Below are positions 16,054 through 26,239 of a DNA stretch of 41,598 nt, one piece after another. The position numbers were made by a program, and so were the translations under genes. The notes under the pieces are model-generated. The model made no database searches and was not told the origin of the DNA. It worked only from the letters and a program-made list of their open reading frames with translations. The stretch comes from an uncultured cyanobacterium (lineage in GTDB: Bacteria; Cyanobacteriota; Cyanobacteriia; Cyanobacteriales; Nostocaceae). Position 1 is the stretch's first letter; the number at the start of each line of letters is the position of its first letter. Location of the stretch: positions 1 through 41,598 of the forward strand of contig CAINGU010000090.1 of assembly GCA_903848645.1 (NCBI GenBank), in the 5' to 3' direction.

Positions 16054-16719
16054 ATGAAACCTTTTATGCTAATGAGTTCCATTCTGACAGCTAGTTTAAT
16101 TATCAGTGCGCCCACAGTTGTGTTTGCTCACGTTGGACATGGTGATGAATTTCAAGCAACGGGCGGCATTAATCGCGTGAAAGTCAATCCCCAAACCGAT
16201 CAACTATTAGGCATTGTGGTAACACCGATCGCCTCCTCTGCCAAATCTGGATCTGCGGTGATGATTCCGGTGACGGCATTGGTTGATGCTGATGGCAAGC
16301 AACTAGTCTTTGTGCAGTATAAGAATTTTTATGAGCCAGTGAAAATTACAACTGGCGCGACCAAAGGCGAACTAATCAATGTTACCAAAGGATTGTCAGT
16401 TGGAGAAAAGCTCGTTACCCAAGGTAGTTTGTCACTCTATGCTGAATCGCGTAAAACTCAAACCGCCAATACAGCAACCAGTCCAGCCGCGAGTGCCACT
16501 CCTAAAAAAACTGATGCAGCCCATGCTCAGGCAGATGCTAAAGGAATACCTCATAGCCATAATACTAGCGGTAATCTCGTCTCACAGGCTGGTGAAACAA
16601 CTCAGCAATCGGGCGGGTTCCCGATGGGTATCTTAGCAGGTGTCGGTGGTGGAGTCGTACTTGTGGGTGGAGCGATCGCTGTTATCGCAGGCAATCGCAA
16701 GAACAAGGGAGGAGTTTAA
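16054..16719 (+). CDS. Abbreviated RND metal-efflux adaptor (CzcB/NrsB-like)
   Basis: A 221-aa exported protein. A signal peptide (residues 1-25) ends in TVVFA before HVGHGDEF, a His-rich start typical of CzcB-type adaptors. Residues 30-130 correspond to the outer beta-barrel and membrane-proximal domain (MIPVTALVDADGKQLVFVQY; GLSVGEKLVTQGSLSLYAES). The biotinyl-lipoyl and alpha-hairpin domains of a full adaptor (usually ~400-500 aa) are missing. A His-containing linker leads to a Gly-rich transmembrane segment (about residues 190-213) and a basic tail, so it may be membrane-anchored at its C-terminus. ATG 16054 has GAGGAG 5 nt upstream. It lies 5 nt before the pump gene. Confidence 0.78.
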   Translation: MKPFMLMSSILTASLIISAPTVVFAHVGHGDEFQATGGINRVKVNPQTDQLLGIVVTPIASSAKSGSAVMIPVTALVDADGKQLVFVQYKNFYEPVKITTGATKGELINVTKGLSVGEKLVTQGSLSLYAESRKTQTANTATSPAASATPKKTDAAHAQADAKGIPHSHNTSGNLVSQAGETTQQSGGFPMGILAGVGGGVVLVGGAIAVIAGNRKNKGGV

Positions 16720-16724
16720 TTGAA

Positions 16725-19700
16725 ATGTTTAACTCCATTCTGAATCAGATTCTCAAAACCTCAATTGTCCAGCGTTGGTTCATAGTTATCTGTGCGATTT
16801 TAGTAACGCTGTGGGGAGTGTTCACTGCCACACAGATGCCACTGGACGTATTTCCTGAATTTGCGCCCCCCAGGTGGATATTCACACCGAAGCGACTGGA
16901 CTAGCTCCAGAGGAAGTAGAATCACAAATTACCGTGCCGATTGAAAGCGCGGTGAATGGTTTGCCAGGGGTGACTACGGTGCGTTCTTCCTCCAAAGTCG
17001 GACTGTCTATGGTGCAGGTGGTATTTGACCAGGATGCCGACATTTACAAAGCCCGGCAATCAGTGACAGAACGACTCCAACAGGTGACAAATCAGTTACC
17101 TGAAGGGGTGCATCCGCCGGAAATTTCACCATTAGCATCGCCCTTGGGTACGATTTTACAGTATGCCTTTACTGTGAATGGGCAGGGGAAAACCTCGCTG
17201 TTGGATTTGCGCCATCTGGTAGATAGCACCTTCAGCAACCAAATTTTGTCTGTACCGGGAGTCACCCAAGTCACCGTTTACGGTGGGGATGAACGGCAGG
17301 AACAAGTGTTAATTGATCCAGCAAAATTGCGATCGCTCAACGTTTCGCTGACCGAAGTTACCAATGCTGCCAAAGGCGCAAATTCTAACGCTCCTGGAGG
17401 ATTTCTCATTGGTGGTGGTCAAGAACTGTTGGTACGCGGTATTGGGCAGGTAAAATCAATTGCAGACTTGCAGCAATCTGTGGTAAAGGTGCAAGATGGG
17501 AAACCGATTTTGCTCAAAGATGTGGCAGAAGTAAAAACGGGTGCAGCACTGAAGCGGGGAGATGCTAGTTTTAATGGGCAACCGGCTGTGGTAATGATGA
17601 TTAACAAACAGCCTGATGTTGATACTCCTACGGTGACAAAAGCAGTAGAAGCGGTGCTGCAATCTTTGCAGGCGACATTTCCCCCTGATGTGCAAGTGAA
17701 ACAAACATTCCGGCAGTCCAACTTTATTGATACTGCCATTCGGAATGTTAGCAGTTCCTTAATCGAAGGCATCGTGATCGTGTCGGTGATTATGCTGCTG
17801 TTTCTGATGAATTGGCGCACTGCCCTAATTACTTTGAGTGCGATTCCCTTGTCGTTGTTGATTGGCGTAATGTTGATGAGAGCCTTTGGCTTGGGAATCA
17901 ATACCATGACTTTAGGTGGATTGGTGGTTGCTCTAGGCGGCTTCGTCGATGACTCGATCGTCTACATGGAAAACTGCTATCGCAAACTCAGAGAAAATCA
18001 GGCGCAAGGTCATCCCATCCCTGTTTTTAAGGTAGTGTTTGACGCATTTGTAGAAGTGCGATTAGCAGTTGTCTTTTCCACGGTGATTATCATTGTGGTA
18101 TTTGCACCAATTTTTAGTTTGACAGGTGTAGAAGGCAACATTTTTGCACCAATGGGTTGGGCATATCTGCTTTCCATCGCGGCTTCTTTATTTGTGGCCA
18201 TGACTCTCACCCCTGCGCTGTGTGCCATTTTACTGGCGAATCAAACCTTGCCTCAAGAAAATACGTTTGTTTCTCGCTTGGCACAGCGTCTTTATCGTCC
18301 ACTGCTCAACATCTCACTAAAATCGCCACAAATTATTCTGGGTGTAGCACTTGCAGCATTAGTTGCTGCTTTTGCGACTGTTCCCAGTTTAGGACGGGTG
18401 TTTCTGCCCGAATTTCAAGAAAAATCGATGGTCAACTCAATGGTCTTATTTCCCGGCGTGTCGCTGGATATGACCAATCGCGCAGGTATAGCACTGTACA
18501 CCTCACTCAAAGATAATCCTCTGTATGATTGGGTGCAAGTACGATCTGGGCGCGCTCCTGGTGATGCTGATGGGGCAGGAGTGAGCATGGCTCATGTGGA
18601 TGTAGAACTGAGTGACCGGGCGATGGAAGACCGCGAAGCCAGCATTAAACAACTGCGCGAAGCGTTCAACAAATTGCCGGGTGTGGCATCAAATATTGGT
18701 GGATTTATCTCCCACCGCATGGATGAAGTGTTGTCTGGGGTGAGAAGTGCGATCGCTGTGAAAATCTTTGGTCCAGATTTAATTGAACTGCGAAAGATTG
18801 GGGAACAAGTGCGAGATGTGATTCAGCCTATTGCTGGCGTTGTAGACTTGCAACTAGAACCTCAACTACCCATTCGTCAGGTCCAAATTTATTACGATCG
18901 GGCGACTGCCGCAACCTATGGATTGAGTATGGAGCAGTTGTCAAACGTGGTAGAAACTGCCCTGAATGGTCGTGTGGTATCGCAAGTGGCAGAAAATCAG
19001 CAGCTTATTGATATTTCTATCTCCTTGACGGAGAAAGCCCGCAATAGTTTAGATGCTATTCGCGCTATTCCTCTAATTACCCCGACCGGAAAAACCATCC
19101 AGTTGGGGGCTGTAGCCAAGGTAGACTACGGTATGGGAGCGAATGTTGTGAATCGGGAAGATGTATCACGGCTGATCGTTGTTTCGGCAAACGTTGCCGA
19201 GCGCGATTTGGGCAGTGTCGTCGGCGATATTCAATCCCAAATTCAACAAAAAATCAAACTCCCCAATGGCTATTTCATCCAATACGGCGGACAGTTTGAA
19301 TCGGAGCAGCGTGCTACCAATAACATACTAGTGTTTAGCATCTTGGCAGCGATCATCATTGCGGTGTTAATGTTCTTCTCGGTTAAATCGCTCCCCGCGA
19401 CAATCGCCATCATGCTCAATCTGCCCTTGGCTTTGGTGGGTGGTATTGTTTCAATTCTGTTAAGTGGTGGTGTCATCTCAGTTGCTTCTCTTGTTGGTTT
19501 CATTACCTTATTTGGCGTTGCTGTTCGCAATGGCTTGTTGCTGGTAGACAACTACAACAACAAGTTTGCCCAGGGTATGCTCCTTAAAGATGTGATTGTT
19601 AAAGGTTCCCTGGAAAGAATTGATGCCATTTTGATGACCGCACTTACTTCCGCTTTGGGAACACTCCCTCTAGTGCTGGCGAGTGGCTCTGGCAATGAAA

Positions 19701-19852
19701 TTCTACAACCGTTGGCGATCGTGATTTTGGGCGGTTTATTTACTTCTACAGCTTTGACCTTATTAGTCATTCCTGCACTCTATGCCAAATTTGGCAAACA
19801 GTTGATGCCTCAACAGAAACCTGTTTTAACTAACCAAAACTGGTCAAACTAA
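16725..19852 (+). pseudogene. CzcA/NrsA-type RND heavy-metal efflux pump, frameshifted at a C6 tract
   Basis: This is a resistance-nodulation-division inner-membrane pump of about 1041 residues once repaired. The ATG at 16725 reads MFNSILNQILKTSIVQRWF through DVFPEFAPP, then goes out of phase at a run of six Cs (16866-16871) and stops at a TAG. The rest, from 16874, is open to 19852 and continues the family sequence as VDIHTEATGLAPEEVESQIT. A seventh C would restore the frame (PPQVDIHTE). The TM4 proton-relay region is VALGGFVDDSIVYMEN, matching CzcA's D408 and E415 but with Ala at D402. Porter domains and 12 TM segments are otherwise intact, so the break is recent, an assembly error, or a phase-variable switch. 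The gene is 5 nt after the adaptor. Confidence 0.9.
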
Positions 19853-19908
19853 TAACGATGATGTTGTGATTGCTACTCTAACAACATCTTTACATTCTCA
19901 AATTGATG

Positions 19909-19939
19909 ATCCCCACGGCTTCTAGCTGGGGGATTTTTG
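19909..19939 (+). terminator. Terminator after the RND pump
   Basis: ATCCCC (19909-19914) pairs with GGGGAT (19929-19934), with additional inner pairs, and is followed by TTTTT. It sits 57 nt past the pump's stop. A sequence of the form CCCCACGGCTTCTAGC...GGGG is also common at IS200/IS605 ends, so an IS origin is possible. Confidence 0.65.
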
Positions 19940-20009
19940 CTACCCTGTGGGAATACTACGCGAATACAAGGATTTCAAACTTTAAGATAATTCCAAAAGC
20001 AGATGTGAT

Positions 20010-20052
20010 AAGAACCCATAAAATAAGCTTTTAGCTCACTTTATGGGTTCTT
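20010..20052. repeat. 13-bp perfect inverted repeat
   Basis: AAGAACCCATAAA (20010-20022) and TTTATGGGTTCTT (20040-20052) are perfectly complementary around a 17-nt loop. No T-run follows in either direction. It lies between the RND terminator and a decayed coding relic. It may be an IS end or an extra transcription barrier. Confidence 0.6.
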
Positions 20053-20113
20053 GCAAGCTTTTGGTGATTTTGGTTGGGGGAAGGCTGAGGGCATGAGGAA
20101 AGGGGGTTTTAGC

Positions 20114-20353
20114 CTAGCTAACCTTTCTTAGAGGATGTTTGAAACCATTCATAGCGTTAATGAGTTGGTGAATCCCCGTAATAAACCAGAATTAAGAAAA
20201 AATATCAAGCCAGGGATAAATCAACCAAAATAATAAAAGAAGTTGGACAATTAAACAGAGATTATTGAGAGCATTCTTCCATCTGCTTTGATGATTCCAT
20301 TGCTGATGCTTAGAAAAATCAACAGGATTATAGGTAGGTATCACCTTTTCTAA
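20114..20353 (-). pseudogene. Decayed coding relic with in-frame stop
   Basis: The minus strand encodes PTYNPVDFSKHQQWNHQSRW, then a hydrophobic LLLLFWLIYPWLDIF, an in-frame TAA (20192-20194), and then GIHQLINAMNGFKHPL to a TAG. Readable protein on both sides of the stop, without any start codon, shows a broken gene end. The pattern is familiar to me as a cyanobacterial protein C-terminus, possibly transposon-derived, but I cannot name the family. One membrane-like helix is visible. Confidence 0.5.
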
Positions 20354-20486
20354 TTACCCAGCCTAATCTAGCATTCAACTACACCCTTAATCACACCATA
20401 AAAATGATTCTACCAGAGGTCTAATTATTTAAATCGTAAATTTGCGCTATGCGCCCATTACCAAAACTATTTTTTGGCAATGGTAT

Positions 20487-23400
20487 ATGTTTACAATCAA
20501 TTCAACAATAGAATCAGAATTAAAAGCCACACCCCAACAAAGATGGGAAAACAATAAACAGGCAATTATTAGTCTGCAAACACTCAACACCACTCCCAAC
20601 CAAGAGCAACTACAAACATTAGCCAAATTCAATGGATGGGGTTGTTTACCAGAAATATTTAGCTTAAATCCACAAAGCAGATGGGTTGCTAAAGCACAAA
20701 AAGAATTGCTAACTTTACTGGAACAAAATGAATTTAATAACGCTGCTAGTAGCATATTAAATGCCCATTATACAGAACCTAAAATCATCCGTAGTATTTG
20801 GGAAATGCTATCGCGCATAGGATTTACCGGAGGCAGAATCTTAGAACCAGCTTGCGGTACAGGCTTATTCTTTGGATTAATGCCAGAAGATATACGCTGC
20901 AACTCAAAACTATTTGGAATTGAATTAGATAAAACACCCGCTACAATAGGCAAACATTTATATCCCGAAGCTCAAATCTATAATCAGGGTTTTGAAAAAG
21001 TCAGCTTCCCAGAAGGATATTTTGATTTGGTATGTGGGAATTTTCCCTTTGGTGATTATGGAGTAAATGACTCAAAATATAACTTTCTCGGAGTCAATAT
21101 CCATAACTATTTTCTAGCCAAATCTGCCGACTTGGTAAGAGAAGAAGGGTTAATTGCAGTCATTACTTCTACATACACTTTAGATGCTCCTAGTTCTCAA
21201 AAGTTCCGAGCTTGGTTAGGACAAAAACTAGAACTGGTAACAGCCGTAAGACTTCCTAGTGGAGTATTTAACACCATAGCTAGAACTCAAGTTAGTCCCA
21301 TTCTACTAATCTTTCAAAAAGTCAAAAATCCTCGTCATGCTAATACATCAAAATGGATAAATACTCAAGAAGTACAAATTGTTCCTCAAGATTGGGGTAA
21401 TGAAGGTGACAAAACTAAAGCTCATCTCAACGAATATTTCTTGAGTGAATTTCAAGGCAGAAGTTTTGATAAATATTATCAAAACCAACTGCAAAAATCT
21501 CCCCAATACACACATTTACAACAGAGAATCTATCCTCATGTACATCACTTATTAGGTACACCAAGCATTAATAAACTGTACGGTGAAGGTTTTGCACTAT
21601 TAGATGACGGCAGAGATTTATCTGAATCCCTGTGCAAAATACCTCTAAATGTTAACTACTCTCCTAGAAAGGAAACTGAATATCTTCTGTTAGTTCCCCC
21701 TGAACTGCAACATATTAAAGAAATGGCTTTTTGTATTCATGAAAACCAAATTTATCAAAGAGCGAAAAGCCATTTAGTTTTAGTAGAAACAGTAGAGAGA
21801 AATCGAATTGAAGATTTTTGGCAACTCCGTAGCTGTTTAATAAAAGTCATCAATGCCCAACAAACAGTAAATGATGAGGAATTAACACAACTCCAACAAG
21901 AACTTAAAAACAGCTACAACTCATTCATTCGTAAATGGGGCAGAATCAATAGTAAGTACAACCTAATACATCTGGGAAAAGACCCCAACTATTATTTAGT
22001 CAGAACTCTAGAAAAGAGCAATTACAAATTAGCTGATATTTTCTCTAAACGAGTCTGTCGTTCATATTCTGCTCCCACGAAAGTCAATTCAGCCCAAGAT
22101 GCCTTGACACATTCTCTGAATATAAAAGGTTGCTTAGATTTGGATTATATCTCAGAAATTAGCAACCTGACTTCAGAGGAAATTATTCAAGAACTCGATG
22201 CTGATAATCTCATCTTTTATAATCCAATTAACCGGAAATGGGAACTTGCTGCTCAATATTTATCTGGTAACGTTTACAGAAAACTGCAAGAAGCGATTGC
22301 TGCTAATTTAGCGAAAAACATAGAAGCACTCAAAGCAGTTCAACCGTTACCAATGCTCCCAGATGCTACAGAAGATATCAAACTTGCTTGTCTAGAAACA
22401 TCAAATATTGACTGGAATTCTCTCACAGATTCCCAAAAAGATAAAATCTTCAACAAGAAAATTCACATAATGCTAGGTACAAACTGGATTAAACCAGAAA
22501 TTTACCAGCAGTTTGCGAAAGAGATATTGAAAATCAAAGTAACGATATCTCACATTACTTCATCTAGTACATCTTTTTGGACAATAGGAGGAAATTCTGA
22601 CGACCTTACAGAATATGGCACAAGTTATATAGATAGTGCCAAACTTTTAGAAAAAGGATTAAATCGTCAAGACCCCAGAATCATTATTTACGAAAGCAAG
22701 GATACTATTAATACTCTAGCATCTAATGAAGCAACAGAAGAAGCCAGAGCTAAATTAGAAGTCATCAAATTTGCCTTTAGAAATTGGATTTGGGAGAATC
22801 AACAAAGATGTGTGGAATTGTATACATATTACAACACACAAATTAATGTTTTCTCTGCTCGAAAATATAATGGTAATTACCTCCAGCTTCCAGGGAGTAA
22901 TCCTCATGTGCAATTGAACTATTGGCAATTAGATAGTGTTTCTAGAATCCTTGAAGAAAATGCCACTTTTCTAGCCCATGATGTAGGACTTGGTAAAACA
23001 TATACTATGATTGCATCTATCATGGAATGTCGGAGATTAGGATTAGCTAACAAGCCAATGTTAGTTGTGTTGAATGGCACTGAAAAACAAATTGAAGAGA
23101 GTTTTAGATATCTCTATCCAATGGCAAACTTATTAGTTCCTGAAAAGCTAGATGCCGAAGGGAGAAAAATTTTCACTGCTGCCATTCAAACAGGGGATTT
23201 TGATTGCACTATCATCACTCATTCTCAATTCTTTAGTTTAGCATTATCGGAGGATTATCAATTAGCGTTCCACAATCAAGAAAAAGAAATTCTCCAAGCT
23301 TTCTTGAGAAATGAGTCAAATGACAGAATCACTACTAAACAGCTAAAGAAGGCGTTAAAAAGCCTAGAAAGTAAAATCAACAAGGTAACAGCATCAACAA

Positions 23401-25604
23401 GAAAAGACAATCACATTGATTTTGATAATTTGACAGATATGTTGGTGATAGATGAGGTTCATGAATTTAAGAATCTCTCGATTATTACCAAGATGTATAA
23501 CATCAGAGGTATTCCCAAAAATTGGAGTCAACGTGCTAGTGATACCTACATGAAGATTCTGCATATTCTGGGAGATATGCTCACAGAAACTTGTTCCCAA
23601 TTCACAGGAAAAGTAATTGGTGCAACGGGTACAATTCTGTCCAATACTATGGCAGAATTATTTAATTGGATGCGGATGTTTCAACTTCCCAAATTACGAG
23701 AATTAGGAATAGAAACTTTCGATGAATGGGCTAGTCAATTTGCAGAACCTACTTCTTCGGCTGAAGTTACTGCTAGTGGTAAATATAAAGTAGTAACTCG
23801 ATTTAAGAGTTTCTGCAATATCCAAGCTCTCCGAGGGCTAATGGATCAATTTGTTGACCTCCGCACAAATGATAACATTGGTGATGTTTTAAAACGTCCA
23901 AAACCTAAGTTTATTGATGTTATTGTAGACCCATCTCCAGCACAGTTACAATTTCTTAGGGATGCTCTCAAAAGGTCTGAGAAAATTTACACTCGGCAAG
24001 TTGCACCCAGCATTGATAATATGCTGAAGGTAACGACGGATCTCACAAAAGCTGCTTTAACTATGCGCTTATTGGGGGAAACTAAAGAAGCAGATATCAG
24101 TAAGTTGCATGAATGTGTTTGGAATAGTTGGCAAATTTGGAAACTGACGAATACTGTCAAGGGAACTCAATTAATATTCTGTGATGCAAGTATTCCTAAA
24201 CCAGATAAATACAGCACTTATTTGTATTTGAAAATGCTGTTTATAGCATTAGGAATTCCAGAATCACAAATTGCGTTTGTCCATGATTTTAATAAATCTA
24301 AACGGACTAAACTATTTGAGTTAATTGATTCTGGTGCGGTGCGTATTCTACTGGGAAGCACGAAGAAATTAGGTACTGGTTGCAATGTCCACCGTCGCGG
24401 ATTATGGGCTATACACCACCTAGATGCCCCTTGGCGACCTTCCGATTTAACTCAACGTGAGGGGAGAGGTATCAGGCAGGGAAATGGGGAATTTATGGGT
24501 TTTACCCTACCTTTTGTGTGGATATTTAGGTATATTACTGAACGTCTAGATGCTCTCAGATGGCAAACTTTGCAATGGAAGCAGGAAATGACGGCTAAAT
24601 TCCTCAATGGTGAGGATTTGGATAATGTTGAAGATTGTGATCAAGGGATTTATTCCTATGCTCAAATTAAGTCAATGGCTACAGGAAATTCTCTGTTAAT
24701 TGAGGAGTCTAATTTGCGTAGTGAATTGAATTCTCTACTCATTCAACAAAGAAGTCATCAAAGACAACAATTTAGTTTGGGTTGGAATATAGATAACTGG
24801 AATCGCAAAATTCAAGATTTAGAACGCAAGATTGACTGGCTTCAGGAAGATTTGAAAATAATCAAGCCAGTTTTCAAGGAAATCAAAGCAACGCAAATTT
24901 CTAAACGAATATCTCTGGAGTGCAAAGAGATTTTCCAAAATCAAAATACTTCGACAAGAAAGGTTGCTGATTACCGAGGATTTGATGTGTATGCTTATTA
25001 TCGTCCTGGTAATAATAAGTTAGGCGTTTACATCAAATGTTGTGGAAATGAGTATTATTTCCCCTGGGTTATTGACAACAAAAAAGGAAGTATTGAGTTT
25101 CAACGTTCTCATCCTTTAATCAGTCTTGATACTATGATAGATTCATTACCGGAATATCTACCAAGATTGCAGGAAGAATTGGAAAATGCAAAGGTTGAAA
25201 AAGCAAGATTAGAATCTCTTGTAGGACAATCTTTTCCACATTCAGAGAGGATTGATGATGTCTCCAAACGATTGCAGGAAATTGATGCTATCTTACAAGA
25301 AGATGAAGCTGCTTTAGATACATCAGAATTATCTTCTAATGATGAAAATGGTGAAGACAGTGATGATGATTTTTGGCTAAATGATGAAAGGTGTATTCAA
25401 GAATGCCATATTCACCCAGGAATAGTAGATAAGTTGTTTAGTCGCAGCACGGAAGATATCGAATGGATTAGTGATATTTCTCAAGTTCTCACGACTATCA
25501 AACCTATTAATTCCCAACCTCCTACATCTAGCACAATTAGCAAAATTCATGATTTTCCTAGCAGTCTAAAGAAGGTAGCAGGTGTGCAACTAACTCTGTT
25601 TTGA
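20487..25604 (+). CDS. Giant N6-adenine DNA methylase / SF2 helicase fusion
   Basis: This is a 1705-aa protein. The methylase part has motif I EPACGTGLFFG (residues 120-130) and motif IV GNFPFG (NFPF at 185-188), the N-P-P-[FY]-type catalytic motif of N6-adenine methylases with Pro2 replaced by Phe. The SF2/SNF2-like helicase has motif I DVGLGKT (832-838), DEVH (989-992), a GATGTILSN motif III, then SGAVRILLGSTKKLGTGCNV (V) and QREGRGIRQGN (VI, from 1323). The C-terminus (about 1400-1600) is coiled coil. Such methylase-helicase giants are common on plasmids and phages (compare P1 DarB) and can protect incoming DNA from restriction; that role is inferred here. ATG 20487 is preferred, since upstream residues from 20442 match nothing. 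Confidence 0.88.
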   Translation: MFTINSTIESELKATPQQRWENNKQAIISLQTLNTTPNQEQLQTLAKFNGWGCLPEIFSLNPQSRWVAKAQKELLTLLEQNEFNNAASSILNAHYTEPKIIRSIWEMLSRIGFTGGRILEPACGTGLFFGLMPEDIRCNSKLFGIELDKTPATIGKHLYPEAQIYNQGFEKVSFPEGYFDLVCGNFPFGDYGVNDSKYNFLGVNIHNYFLAKSADLVREEGLIAVITSTYTLDAPSSQKFRAWLGQKLELVTAVRLPSGVFNTIARTQVSPILLIFQKVKNPRHANTSKWINTQEVQIVPQDWGNEGDKTKAHLNEYFLSEFQGRSFDKYYQNQLQKSPQYTHLQQRIYPHVHHLLGTPSINKLYGEGFALLDDGRDLSESLCKIPLNVNYSPRKETEYLLLVPPELQHIKEMAFCIHENQIYQRAKSHLVLVETVERNRIEDFWQLRSCLIKVINAQQTVNDEELTQLQQELKNSYNSFIRKWGRINSKYNLIHLGKDPNYYLVRTLEKSNYKLADIFSKRVCRSYSAPTKVNSAQDALTHSLNIKGCLDLDYISEISNLTSEEIIQELDADNLIFYNPINRKWELAAQYLSGNVYRKLQEAIAANLAKNIEALKAVQPLPMLPDATEDIKLACLETSNIDWNSLTDSQKDKIFNKKIHIMLGTNWIKPEIYQQFAKEILKIKVTISHITSSSTSFWTIGGNSDDLTEYGTSYIDSAKLLEKGLNRQDPRIIIYESKDTINTLASNEATEEARAKLEVIKFAFRNWIWENQQRCVELYTYYNTQINVFSARKYNGNYLQLPGSNPHVQLNYWQLDSVSRILEENATFLAHDVGLGKTYTMIASIMECRRLGLANKPMLVVLNGTEKQIEESFRYLYPMANLLVPEKLDAEGRKIFTAAIQTGDFDCTIITHSQFFSLALSEDYQLAFHNQEKEILQAFLRNESNDRITTKQLKKALKSLESKINKVTASTRKDNHIDFDNLTDMLVIDEVHEFKNLSIITKMYNIRGIPKNWSQRASDTYMKILHILGDMLTETCSQFTGKVIGATGTILSNTMAELFNWMRMFQLPKLRELGIETFDEWASQFAEPTSSAEVTASGKYKVVTRFKSFCNIQALRGLMDQFVDLRTNDNIGDVLKRPKPKFIDVIVDPSPAQLQFLRDALKRSEKIYTRQVAPSIDNMLKVTTDLTKAALTMRLLGETKEADISKLHECVWNSWQIWKLTNTVKGTQLIFCDASIPKPDKYSTYLYLKMLFIALGIPESQIAFVHDFNKSKRTKLFELIDSGAVRILLGSTKKLGTGCNVHRRGLWAIHHLDAPWRPSDLTQREGRGIRQGNGEFMGFTLPFVWIFRYITERLDALRWQTLQWKQEMTAKFLNGEDLDNVEDCDQGIYSYAQIKSMATGNSLLIEESNLRSELNSLLIQQRSHQRQQFSLGWNIDNWNRKIQDLERKIDWLQEDLKIIKPVFKEIKATQISKRISLECKEIFQNQNTSTRKVADYRGFDVYAYYRPGNNKLGVYIKCCGNEYYFPWVIDNKKGSIEFQRSHPLISLDTMIDSLPEYLPRLQEELENAKVEKARLESLVGQSFPHSERIDDVSKRLQEIDAILQEDEAALDTSELSSNDENGEDSDDDFWLNDERCIQECHIHPGIVDKLFSRSTEDIEWISDISQVLTTIKPINSQPPTSSTISKIHDFPSSLKKVAGVQLTLF

Positions 25605-25639
25605 AATTACTGTTAGGGTTTTTGATTACTTCAAAACTG

Positions 25640-25683
25640 GGTATTGGGGAAGTAGTTCCCTAATACCTATTTTTTATTTTTTA
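25640..25683 (+). terminator. Intrinsic terminator of the methylase-helicase gene
   Basis: GGTATT (25640-25645) and GGGAA (25647-25651) pair with TTCCC (25656-25660) and AATACC (25662-25667). The loop is GTAG and there is one G/T mismatch. The T-rich tract TATTTTTTATTTTTT follows. Confidence 0.9.
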
Positions 25684-25864
25684 AGTTAGATAATGAATAC
25701 TTAAAAAACATTACATACAGCATTTTTAACCCCATTTTCGTTTTCGTTTATATCTGGCTAGACTGTACCAAAACCGGGGAATATACGGTAAGAAATCAAA
25801 ATAAGTGCTGAAAGCATTGTGATACTTAGCTTTCAGCTATTACTTAAATGTATTTCCTATTTTC

Positions 25865-26086
25865 CTATTTAGCTATTGTTTCAGGGGAATTGCTACAAGG
25901 CTCTTTTCTAATTTGAAATTCCAAAAAGGATGATGGAGAAGATTTGAAGTTTACCGATGCTCCGCAGTCAGATGATTCAACTACAGAAAGAATATGCTTT
26001 GCTACTACTACACCAACAGATCCGCTGACAAAAATGCCAGCTATACCAACAACAAGAGTAATGTTTGGTTGTTTGCGTCTTTTCAT
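25865..26086 (-). CDS. Small single-pass membrane or secreted protein
   Basis: A 73-aa protein: basic N-terminus MKRRKQPN, a hydrophobic segment at about residues 9-31 (LVVGIAGIFVSGSVGVVVA), then a polar tail with two Cys (DCGASV, EPCSNS). It is either a type-II-oriented membrane peptide or a signal-peptide-bearing secreted peptide. ATG 26086 follows GGAGG with ideal spacing; the in-frame TTG at 26098 is the ribosome site itself. An intrinsic-terminator-like hairpin ends only a few bases before the ribosome site, suggesting attenuation. The family is not recognised. Confidence 0.65.
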   Translation of the reverse strand: MKRRKQPNITLVVGIAGIFVSGSVGVVVAKHILSVVESSDCGASVNFKSSPSSFLEFQIRKEPCSNSPETIAK

Positions 26087-26090
26087 ATTT

Positions 26091-26129
26091 TCCTCCAATA
26101 AAAAAAACGCTAATTCGAGAACTAGCGTT
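26091..26129 (-). promoter_or_regulatory. Terminator hairpin abutting a ribosome-binding site (possible attenuator)
   Basis: On the minus strand AACGCTA pairs with TAGCGTT (26106-26112 and 26123-26129) and is followed by eight Us (26100-26107). GGAGG (26091-26095) of the small membrane-protein gene comes immediately after. Transcription reaching the gene from upstream must read through this terminator. Confidence 0.6.
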
Positions 26130-26225
26130 GTTAATGTTTATTTTTCTCGCCTAATTAGGCATTAACCTACTCAGCTTTGCTTGTTATTTTTTTGAGGTTA
26201 ACGTGTTTTAATCCTCATAAATATT

Positions 26226-26239
26226 GCGGCAATTGCCGC
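26226..26239. repeat. 14-bp perfect palindrome GCGGCAATTGCCGC
   Basis: A perfect palindrome about 140 bp upstream of the small membrane-protein ATG and outside any gene. A second, GCCTAATTAGGC, lies at about 26148-26159. These could be operators or the stems of a structured leader for the minus-strand gene. Confidence 0.5.

Noticed and set aside
17419-17907. Long minus-strand frame (162 codons) within the RND pump gene
   Set aside because: It is antisense to clear RND coding sequence, with no family features; it reflects GC skew and codon bias of the real gene.
18157-18516. Plus-strand 119-codon frame within the RND pump gene
   Set aside because: It is a shifted-frame shadow of the pump, Cys/Ser-rich with no recognisable domain.
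20010-20052. Rho-independent terminator
   Set aside because: The 13-bp stem is excellent, but no T-run follows on either strand, so it is listed only as an inverted repeat.
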